Position numbers and translations under genes: made by a program | Notes under the pieces: generated by a model | Databases searched by the model: none | Told to the model about the DNA's origin: nothing | What the model saw: the letters and a program-made list of their open reading frames with translations, nothing else | Shown: piece by piece, positions 1 through 5,284 of the stretch | How positions within the stretch are numbered: the first letter of the stretch is position 1 | How the letters are laid out: every line of letters starts with the position of its first letter | Source of the DNA: Candidatus Nomurabacteria bacterium | GTDB lineage: Bacteria; Patescibacteriota; Saccharimonadia; Saccharimonadales; Saccharimonadaceae | Direction of reading: 5' to 3' | Length of the DNA: 7,526 bases | Assembly: GCA_031262565.1 (NCBI GenBank) | Contig: JAISHL010000019.1 | Coordinates: 1 to 7,526, forward strand

Positions 1-617
1 CAAAACTGGCGGTCGAGCTGATTCAGGCGGCGAAAAGTGGTGGTTGCCCCATCTCTGTTAAAACGCGCCTCGGCGCACGCAAGCTTGATGAATGGCGACC
101 GTGGTTAACGACGCTCTTGGAACAAAATTTAGCGAATTTAACGGTTCATTTACGCACGCGAAAGGAAATGAGTAAAGTTTCCGCGCATTATGAGCTGATC
201 CCCGAGATAGTTCGTCTGCGCGACGAGATTGCACCTCAAACAAAACTCACGATAAATGGCGACATTCGCGATCGTGCGCAAGGTTTGGAGCTGGCTAAAA
301 AATACGACGGAATCAACGGAATCATGATCGGACGGGGAATTTTTGCAAATCCATTTGCTTTTGAAACGAATCCTCGCGAGCATGATAAATCCGAGCTGAT
401 TGAACTCCTGAAATTTCATCTGGATCAGTTTGATAAATTTCGCGTCATCTCGTCAAAATTACCCGCCGACGACTATCAAAACTTGCGAAAATTTGATCCA
501 TTAAAGCGATTTTTCAAAATCTACATCCGCGACTTTGACGGCGCAAAAGAATTACGCGAGCAGATGATGCAAGCTAAAACGACTGATGAAGTGCGCGAGG
601 TACTTGATCTTTATTAA
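1..617 (+). CDS. dus: tRNA-dihydrouridine synthase, C-terminal part (5' end off window)
   Basis: This is the C-terminal ~204 residues of a Dus flavoenzyme, which reduces specific uridines of the tRNA D-loop to dihydrouridine with FMN and NADPH. The frame is open from base 3 to the TAA at 615-617, so the start lies upstream of the window. Seen in order: the barrel strand motif SVKTRLG (bases ~57-77), [12 protein letters not shown], a TINGDI strand, and the phosphate-binding [11 protein letters not shown], then a helical C-terminal domain typical of the family ending in [18 protein letters not shown]. The catalytic Cys normally sits before the visible part and cannot be checked. The usual HGRTR motif reads HLRTR here. 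An in-frame ATG at 117 is not the real start because conserved family sequence precedes it. The subtype (DusA, B or C) cannot be decided from this fragment. The next gene is a tRNA on the opposite strand. Confidence 0.93.
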   Translation, partial: KLAVELIQAAKSGGCPISVKTRLGARKLDEWRPWLTTLLEQNLANLTVHLRTRKEMSKVSAHYELIPEIVRLRDEIAPQTKLTINGDIRDRAQGLELAKKYDGINGIMIGRGIFANPFAFETNPREHDKSELIELLKFHLDQFDKFRVISSKLPADDYQNLRKFDPLKRFFKIYIRDFDGAKELREQMMQAKTTDEVREVLDLY

Positions 618-645
618 AAAACCACTCGCACCCGTTAATTTAATG

Positions 646-677
646 AAAAATCCGCCTACGTTGACCACGCAAGCGGA
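646..677 (-). terminator. Rho-independent terminator of the tRNA-Lys gene
   Basis: Read on the minus strand, an 11-bp stem (outer arm TCCGC/GCGGA, inner arm GCGT/ACGT, two G-U pairs) closes a GGTCA loop at 651-677. It is followed directly by TTTTT (650-646). It lies 14 bases after the tRNA 3' end. Read on the plus strand, the two G-U pairs become C-A mismatches, and the hairpin is followed by the interrupted run ATATTTT. It is therefore mainly a minus-strand terminator, although it may also weakly stop dus transcription. Confidence 0.8.
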
Positions 678-691
678 ATATTTTACTATTT

Positions 692-767
692 TGGTGAGAC
701 GGGCGGGGTTCGAACCCGCGACACCAGGCTTAAAAGGCCCGTGCTCTACCGACTGAGCTACCGTCCC
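692..767 (-). tRNA. tRNA-Lys (anticodon UUU), CCA encoded
   Basis: The 76-nt minus-strand sequence folds into a complete cloverleaf. The acceptor GGGACGG/CCGTCTC has one G-U pair. The D arm is GCTC/GAGC with loop AGTCGGTA. The anticodon arm CGGGC/GCCTG has loop CTTTTAA, which gives anticodon TTT (bases 732-734). The variable loop is GTGTC, and the T arm GCGGG/CCCGC has loop TTCGAAC. The discriminator is A and the 3' CCA is encoded (692-694). The anticodon reads AAA and AAG lysine codons. The D-loop carries U16 and U20, which are positions that Dus enzymes can reduce; a Dus gene ends 74 bases away, though on the other strand. The gene has its own promoter (785-793) and terminator (646-677), so it is a single-gene transcription unit. 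Confidence 0.98.
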
Positions 768-784
768 AAAAAAAGAACGTTCGT

Positions 785-793
785 ATTATAGCA
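785..793 (-). promoter_or_regulatory. Extended -10 promoter of tRNA-Lys
   Basis: The minus strand reads TGC followed by a perfect TATAAT (-10 at 790-785), which is an extended -10 element. No good TTGACA-like box is present 16-18 bp upstream. The predicted +1 is the G at 778, giving a leader of about 11 nt before the mature tRNA 5' end at 767. The -10 lies about 30 bp from the oppositely directed -10 of ung. Confidence 0.75.
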
Positions 794-817
794 CATTTTT
801 TTTCGGCGCGCTAGTGG

Positions 818-826
818 TGTTATAAT
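818..826 (+). promoter_or_regulatory. Extended -10 promoter of ung, leaderless
   Basis: TGT plus a perfect TATAAT (821-826) forms an extended -10 exactly 6 nt before the ung ATG, so +1 should coincide with the A at 833. The -35 region at normal spacing is only a T-tract (796-803). No Shine-Dalgarno sequence precedes the ATG, and there is no room for one in a leader. Confidence 0.75.
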
Positions 827-832
827 AGAGAT

Positions 833-1480
833 ATGCACGAATCTTGGAAAAAATATTTGGACGCGGAGTTTACCAAGCCGTATTTTCAGAAACTGTCGGA
901 TTTTTTGAAGCAAGAATACGCGACGAAGACGATTTTTCCGCCAAAACAGCAGGTTTTTTCGGCATTTACGACGGATTTGAATAAAATTAAAGTGGTGATT
1001 ATCGGGCAAGATCCATATCACGGCACGGGTCAAGCGCACGGATTGGCATTTTCGGTGAATAATGGAGTCGCAATTCCGCCGAGTCTTGTGAATATTTTTA
1101 AGGAAATTCATGAAGATACGGGCGCGCCGATTCCAGATAATGGCAATTTGAGACGCTGGGCGGATCAGGGAGTTTTGCTGTTAAATAACACCTTGACAGT
1201 TGAGGCACATCAAGCTGGCAGTCACCGCGGGCGAGGTTGGGAAGAATTTACAAACGCGATGATTCAGATTTTGAATGATGAGCGAAATGGGCTAGTTTTT
1301 ATGCTGTGGGGTCGGGACGCGCGCTCGAAAAAAACTTTGATTGACGGCTCGCGACATTTAGTTTTAGAGGCGGCACATCCGTCGCCTCTGTCGGCGTATA
1401 ATGGATTTTTCGGTTGTCGACATTTTAGCAAGGCGAATGCATATTTGATTTTGAACGGACAATCACCAATTCAGTGGTAA
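833..1480 (+). CDS. ung: Uracil-DNA glycosylase (family 1)
   Basis: Ung removes uracil from DNA, the first step of base-excision repair after cytosine deamination or dUMP misincorporation. The protein is 215 residues, near the usual family length. The water-activating loop GQDPYHGTGQAHG has the catalytic Asp at residue 60 and Tyr62 closing the pocket. Phe73 in LAFSV stacks on uracil. Asn118 in VLLLNNTLTV reads the base. The leucine loop HPSPLSAYNGFFGCRHF has the catalytic His183. All key residues are intact; the only visible deviation is T for the common P or N in the first loop. The ATG at 833 is supported by a perfect extended -10 ending 6 nt upstream and by good N-terminal homology (ESWKKYL). 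It reads away from tRNA-Lys, and ftsK follows after 40 bases with its own promoter. Confidence 0.98.
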   Translation: MHESWKKYLDAEFTKPYFQKLSDFLKQEYATKTIFPPKQQVFSAFTTDLNKIKVVIIGQDPYHGTGQAHGLAFSVNNGVAIPPSLVNIFKEIHEDTGAPIPDNGNLRRWADQGVLLLNNTLTVEAHQAGSHRGRGWEEFTNAMIQILNDERNGLVFMLWGRDARSKKTLIDGSRHLVLEAAHPSPLSAYNGFFGCRHFSKANAYLILNGQSPIQW

Positions 1481-1485
1481 AACAC

Positions 1486-1514
1486 TTGCGAAATTTGATC
1501 AAAAAAAGTAAAAT
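1486..1514 (+). promoter_or_regulatory. Sigma70-type promoter of ftsK-mutM, leaderless
   Basis: TTGCGA (1486-1491), a 17-bp spacer and TAAAAT (1509-1514) match the housekeeping -35/-10 layout. The -10 ends 6 nt before the ftsK ATG at 1521, which places +1 on the start codon itself. No Shine-Dalgarno sequence is present. The promoter lies wholly in the 40-base gap after ung and should drive both ftsK and mutM. Confidence 0.75.
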
Positions 1515-1520
1515 ATAGAT

Positions 1521-3728
1521 ATGAGTAAAAAACGGGGTCCAGGTCGCCCGCCTAAGGGTAAGGGTGCAAAAGAATCGAAAGTAGCAGAAAAAGCAAAACA
1601 TAGCGTGCCACACGGTTTTTGGTCGCAAGTCGGCGCAATTTTGCTGATTTTGATTGCGGCAGTGATTGGCGTTGGGTTATTTGAAACTGGCGGTATTTTT
1701 CCGATTGAGTTGGCGACGGTGACACGCTGGCTGATTGGTTGGACGGCGTTTTTGGTGCCACTGGTTTTTATCTGGCAGGCAATTCAGATTTTTCGTCACG
1801 ACGAACATAAAATGCCGGGTATGATTGGCGGTGCGGTGATTTTATTTATCGCGTCGATCGCTGGACTGGTTCAACTATCGCTGGATGATCCGACTTTACA
1901 AGCGGAATCAGCAAAGGGCAACGGCGGTGGTATGCTGGGCTGGGTAATCGCGAAGGCAATGTTGGACTTCTTGAATAAGCCAGTATCAATCTTAATCTTA
2001 TGCGTGTTAGTTTTTATCTTGACGTTCTATGTTTTCAGAATCTCGCCGAAATCGGTCGTTGTGTCGATTATAAATTTCTTCAAGCGCGAAGATCCAGCGG
2101 TTGAGGGGAATATCAAAGTTGCAAAAGAGATGGCAAAAGTTGAAAGTTCAGCGGTCGCGCCAAGTGCGGCTGGCGAATTTACGGTCAATAAGGGCGTGCC
2201 GATCGTTGAGAAAGAAGCTGTTCGCGGACATGATAAACACGTAGAGCAAGCGCTAAAGCAACCCGAAGTTGAAAAAACTGCTTTGACTATGGCGAGTGAT
2301 CCAAACTGGGAATTTCCGCCGTTGGAGCTATTAGAGAAAAAAGAGCGACCGGCTGACCCAGGCGACATTCAGCAAAATCAGGCGATTATTCGCGATACAC
2401 TGTCGGAATTTAATATCAACGTTGAAATGAAAAGCGCGAATGTTGGGCCAAAAGTGACGCAGTATACCTTGAAACCGCCGAGTGGCGTGAAGTTGTCGCG
2501 AATTACTGCGCTGGACTCGTCGTTGGCGTTGAATTTGGCGGCACCAACTTTGCGTATTGAAGCGCCGATTCCGGGGGAAAAATTGGTCGGTATTGAAGTG
2601 CCGAACGCGAAGGCAGCTGATGTGCGACTGCATAGCTTGTTAAATTCTGGCGATTGGAAGAAAAATAACGAACCGCTGGCGTTTACTATTGGCAAGGATA
2701 TTTCTGGGCGACCGATTATCAGCGAACTCAACAAAATGCCGCACGTCGTGATTGCTGGTCAAACTGGTTCTGGTAAATCTGTCATGATAAATTCACTACT
2801 TTGTTCTCTGTTGTATCGCAATTCACCTGCCGACATGAAGCTGATTTTGGTTGATCCGAAGCAGGTGGAAATGACTCCATATAGCGACATTCCACATCTT
2901 TTAACTCCTGTTATCACCGATCCAGAAAAAACGATCTCGGCACTTAAATGGGCGGTCGGCGAAATGGAGCGACGCTACACTGAATTGAGCGAAGAGCGCG
3001 TGCGTGATATTAAATCTTATAATCAGAAAATGCGTGACCGCGACGAGGGTGAAACTATGCCATATATCGTGATTGTGATTGACGAGATGGCGGATTTGAT
3101 GATGATTGCCAAGCGTGATGTTGAGGCGTTGATTGTGCGAATTGCTCAGAAGGCGCGCGCGGTCGGGATTCACTTGGTGCTTGCTACTCAGCGCCCGTCG
3201 GTCGATGTGATCACGGGTTTGATTAAGGCGAACGTGCCGGCTCGAATTGCATTTACGGTTGCGTCGCAAGTTGACTCGCGCACGATTCTTGATCAAGCTG
3301 GCGCAGAAAAATTGCTGGGGCAGGGTGATATGTTGATGATTACGCCGTCAATGTCAAAGCCGAAACGTGTTCAGGGCGCGTTCTTGTCGGATGATGAGGT
3401 TCTGAAGATCACGGATTATCTGCGCATGGCAGCTCCGCCAAATTACAACGAGGACATTATCGCTCAGCAAGTTCAGATTGGAAATAATGGCGGTATAGTG
3501 ATGGACATGGACGGAGGGTCGGGCGACGGCGAATATAAAGATGCAGTTCGAGTGGTGATTGAAGCCAGAAAAGCCTCAACTTCGCTCTTGCAACGACGAT
3601 TGAGGATCGGCTATGGAAAAGCGGCGCGCATCATGGAAGAAATGGAAGAAAACGGCGTAATCGGACCACAAGATGGCTCGCGACCACGCGAAGTTTTGAT
3701 CAGCTCTATTGAAGACTTAGGAGAATAA
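1521..3728 (+). CDS. ftsK: FtsK/SpoIIIE-family DNA translocase
   Basis: FtsK is a septum-anchored hexameric ATPase that pumps chromosomal DNA so that sister termini clear the division plane. The protein is 735 residues, close to SpoIIIE and much shorter than E. coli FtsK. Domains in order: a basic cytoplasmic tail (1-30) with an AT-hook-like PGRPPKGKG; four membrane helices at about 34-54, 67-91, 99-119 and 155-173; a short linker (about 186-265); and the alpha/beta motor (about 265-640) with Walker A GQTGSGKS (413-420), Walker B VIVIDEMADL (517-526) and the RecA-fold segment ATQRPSVDVITG. A gamma winged-helix domain (about 672-735) contains STSLLQRRLRIGYGKAAR. The gamma recognition helix has Gly699 where P. 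aeruginosa FtsK has the DNA-reading Asn777; the equivalents of Arg770 (R692) and Glu784 (E706) are kept. The ATG at 1521 is supported by the promoter 6 nt upstream. mutM starts one base after the stop, so the two are an operon. Confidence 0.97.
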   Translation: MSKKRGPGRPPKGKGAKESKVAEKAKHSVPHGFWSQVGAILLILIAAVIGVGLFETGGIFPIELATVTRWLIGWTAFLVPLVFIWQAIQIFRHDEHKMPGMIGGAVILFIASIAGLVQLSLDDPTLQAESAKGNGGGMLGWVIAKAMLDFLNKPVSILILCVLVFILTFYVFRISPKSVVVSIINFFKREDPAVEGNIKVAKEMAKVESSAVAPSAAGEFTVNKGVPIVEKEAVRGHDKHVEQALKQPEVEKTALTMASDPNWEFPPLELLEKKERPADPGDIQQNQAIIRDTLSEFNINVEMKSANVGPKVTQYTLKPPSGVKLSRITALDSSLALNLAAPTLRIEAPIPGEKLVGIEVPNAKAADVRLHSLLNSGDWKKNNEPLAFTIGKDISGRPIISELNKMPHVVIAGQTGSGKSVMINSLLCSLLYRNSPADMKLILVDPKQVEMTPYSDIPHLLTPVITDPEKTISALKWAVGEMERRYTELSEERVRDIKSYNQKMRDRDEGETMPYIVIVIDEMADLMMIAKRDVEALIVRIAQKARAVGIHLVLATQRPSVDVITGLIKANVPARIAFTVASQVDSRTILDQAGAEKLLGQGDMLMITPSMSKPKRVQGAFLSDDEVLKITDYLRMAAPPNYNEDIIAQQVQIGNNGGIVMDMDGGSGDGEYKDAVRVVIEARKASTSLLQRRLRIGYGKAARIMEEMEENGVIGPQDGSRPREVLISSIEDLGE
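3719..3723 (+). promoter_or_regulatory. Shine-Dalgarno sequence of mutM
   Basis: AGGAG lies 6 nt before the mutM ATG, inside the last codons of ftsK (overlapping the LGE-stop region). It is the only convincing ribosome-binding site among the visible gene starts, and it belongs to the only gene that must be translated internally on a longer mRNA. Confidence 0.85.
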
Positions 3729-3729
3729 A

Positions 3730-4596
3730 ATGCCCGAACTGCCAGAGGTAGAAACTGTGCGACGCGGCTTAGAAAAGCTGGTTGTTGGGCGACAGATTTT
3801 GCGCGTGGAAATTTTTAATGAGAAGTCGTTTCAGGCTGGCAAAGGTGACGTTGAGAATTTTTTGATCGGCGCAAAAATTGTAACAGCTCGTCGGCGCGCT
3901 AAGGTTTTAATATTGGATCTATCAAGCGGCTATTCGCTGGTTATGCATTTGAAAATGACTGGTCAAATTGTTTTTCGCGGGCGGGAAAATTGGGGTGGCG
4001 GTCATCCGAATGATTCATTTTTGACGGAACTGCCAAATAAATCAACGCGCGTGGAATTTGAGTTGTCGGACGATGCGAAGTTGTTTTTTAATGATCAACG
4101 AAAATTTGGTTGGATAAAATTAATTCCGACCGCAGTGATCGACGAGATGGATTTTATTAAAAAACTCGGACCAGAACCTTTGACTGGCGATCCAAAAACA
4201 GAGTTTTTGCGACGGATTCGTCGTCGTGGTAATTCTGTAATCAAGGCAGCGATCTTAGATCAGACGGTGATCGCGGGAATCGGAAATATTTATGCCGACG
4301 AGTCGCTTTGGTTGGCAAAAATTCACCCGTCGTCGCGCGTGCGAGATTTGTCGGATAAACAACTCAGCGAGATTTTGGTGGCAGCGATTGATGTGATGAC
4401 AAAGTCGATTAAAGCGGGCGGCAGCACAATGAAAACTTATATTAACGCCGATGGTAGCAAGGGAAATTATTTGGATTTATTCGCAAACGTATTTCGGCGT
4501 GAAGGTAAACCGTGTCCGCGTTGCGGTGCGACGATCGAAAAAATCCGTGTGTCTGGTCGTGGCACGCATTTTTGTCCGAATTGCCAAAAGATTTAG
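3730..4596 (+). CDS. mutM: Formamidopyrimidine-DNA glycosylase / AP lyase (Fpg)
   Basis: Fpg/MutM excises 8-oxoguanine and formamidopyrimidines and then cuts the abasic site by beta/delta elimination. The protein has 288 residues. The N-terminal MPELPEVETV supplies the catalytic proline nucleophile and the glutamate (P2, E3 before Met removal). K58 in RRAKVL matches the beta-hairpin lysine, and MHLKMTGQ carries the void-filling methionine region. The H2TH domain (about 135-225) includes AGIGNIYADE with the phosphate-binding Asn186. The C-terminal zinc finger has C262, C265, C282 and C285, with R277 in SGRGTHFC. Compared with E. coli Fpg, residues about 83-105 carry extra sequence around GGGHP and LPNKSTRVEF, a form I recall from some other lineages. 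The gene is translationally close to ftsK (one-base gap, good SD) and probably has no promoter of its own. Its stop codon is one base from the stop of the convergent minus-strand gene. Confidence 0.98.
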   Translation: MPELPEVETVRRGLEKLVVGRQILRVEIFNEKSFQAGKGDVENFLIGAKIVTARRRAKVLILDLSSGYSLVMHLKMTGQIVFRGRENWGGGHPNDSFLTELPNKSTRVEFELSDDAKLFFNDQRKFGWIKLIPTAVIDEMDFIKKLGPEPLTGDPKTEFLRRIRRRGNSVIKAAILDQTVIAGIGNIYADESLWLAKIHPSSRVRDLSDKQLSEILVAAIDVMTKSIKAGGSTMKTYINADGSKGNYLDLFANVFRREGKPCPRCGATIEKIRVSGRGTHFCPNCQKI

Positions 4597-4597
4597 T

Positions 4598-5212
4598 TTA
4601 TAATTTTTTATGCGCTCGCATGTTGGCAATTTGCTGATTGATGTTATCAATCGCCTGTTTTGCCTGCTCGTGAGTTAATCGACTGCTCGGAATTGCATAA
4701 AATTGCCCAAGTTCGCGCATCCCATTCTCAATGATTTTCATTTGTTCGTTTGTAGCTGGTCTATTATCGCCAATACCATCACCTGTGGCATCAAAGTTTC
4801 GATGTATATAACGTAATCGCACTATACAAGCAATCAATATTCCAAAACCTATAGTTTCGAGCATGACAACTGTACTGCGCCACTCCGCTTGTCCATGTCT
4901 AGGGGAGTTATTCTGTGGATCATCAGTGTTGTATGTCACGGCGACCGTGCCACTCGCTTTAATTTCCGAGCAATTATCCTTGTATTCGGTGCCGCCACCT
5001 TGGAATATTGTAGAATTCACCTTAAAAGTATAACTAAACGAACAATGACTTCTGGCATTGAGTCCACTAATTGAAACTATTTTACCAGTAGCTCTTCCGT
5101 TTTGATCTGCTGTAAAAAATTTATAAAAGAATCCAAAAAGACCAAGAGCGATTATGGGTAGTGACACGATAATGCCGATTATTGGGAACATTCTTCTAGG
5201 TTTTCTATACAT
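4598..5212 (-). CDS. DUF3592-like two-helix membrane protein, function unknown
   Basis: This 204-residue protein has no assignable function. It has a basic N-terminus (MYRKPRR), a membrane helix at about 9-30, a loop of about 80 residues probably outside the membrane, a second helix at about 113-133, and a cytoplasmic tail. The loop starts with ATGKIVSI, continues with CSFSYTFKVNSTIFQGGG, and ends with GTVAVTYNTDDPQNNSPR. This arrangement of beta strands with a terminal Y-N-x-x-x-P turn resembles the DUF3592 domain. C57 and C81 may form a disulfide. The tail (about 153-197) has the pattern NEQMKIIENGMRELG...LTHEQAKQAIDNI, like small helical modules found at the ends of unrelated proteins. The frame could start at 5368, but that would run across the holA start; the ATG at 5212 has a perfect extended -10 exactly 6 nt upstream and gives a sensible membrane N-terminus, so I chose it. 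It is AT-richer than its neighbours. Confidence 0.85.
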   Translation of the reverse strand: MYRKPRRMFPIIGIIVSLPIIALGLFGFFYKFFTADQNGRATGKIVSISGLNARSHCSFSYTFKVNSTIFQGGGTEYKDNCSEIKASGTVAVTYNTDDPQNNSPRHGQAEWRSTVVMLETIGFGILIACIVRLRYIHRNFDATGDGIGDNRPATNEQMKIIENGMRELGQFYAIPSSRLTHEQAKQAIDNINQQIANMRAHKKL

Positions 5213-5218
5213 GATTCT

Positions 5219-5227
5219 ATTATAGCA
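5219..5227 (-). promoter_or_regulatory. Extended -10 promoter of the DUF3592-like gene, leaderless
   Basis: The minus strand reads TGC then a perfect TATAAT (-10 at 5224-5219), followed by 6 nt and the ATG at 5212-5210. The predicted +1 is the A of the ATG. The -35 region is poor (TTCCAT at 17 bp). This promoter decides the start choice for the gene and lies back to back with the holA promoter. Confidence 0.75.
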
Positions 5228-5250
5228 TAGACGAAATGTTGATGGAATTA

Positions 5251-5278
5251 TTGATAAAGCGCGCAACAATGTTAAGAT
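5251..5278 (+). promoter_or_regulatory. Sigma70-type promoter of holA, leaderless
   Basis: TTGATA (5251-5256), a 16-bp spacer ending in TGT, and TAAGAT (5273-5278) make a -35 / extended -10 promoter. The -10 ends 6 nt before the holA ATG at 5285, putting +1 on the start codon. No Shine-Dalgarno sequence is seen. Confidence 0.7.
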
Positions 5279-5284
5279 ATTTAT

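Noticed and set aside
117..617. Dus as a complete 166-residue protein starting at ATG 117
   Set aside because: Conserved Dus sequence (SVKTRLG and the helix before it) continues upstream in frame to the window edge, so this is an internal methionine.
758..1111. 117-residue minus-strand open frame opposite ung
   Set aside because: Highly basic, low-complexity translation with no family features; it lies antisense to a well-conserved gene and overlaps the tRNA 5' end.
2027..3296. Several 100-131-residue minus-strand open frames opposite ftsK
   Set aside because: They are shadows of the conserved ftsK frame, with no start signals or recognisable domains.
4608..4622. ATGCG-CT-CGCAT hairpin after mutM as a terminator
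   Set aside because: The T-run precedes the hairpin on the plus strand and becomes an A-run after it on the minus strand; the loop is only 2 bases and it lies in coding sequence.
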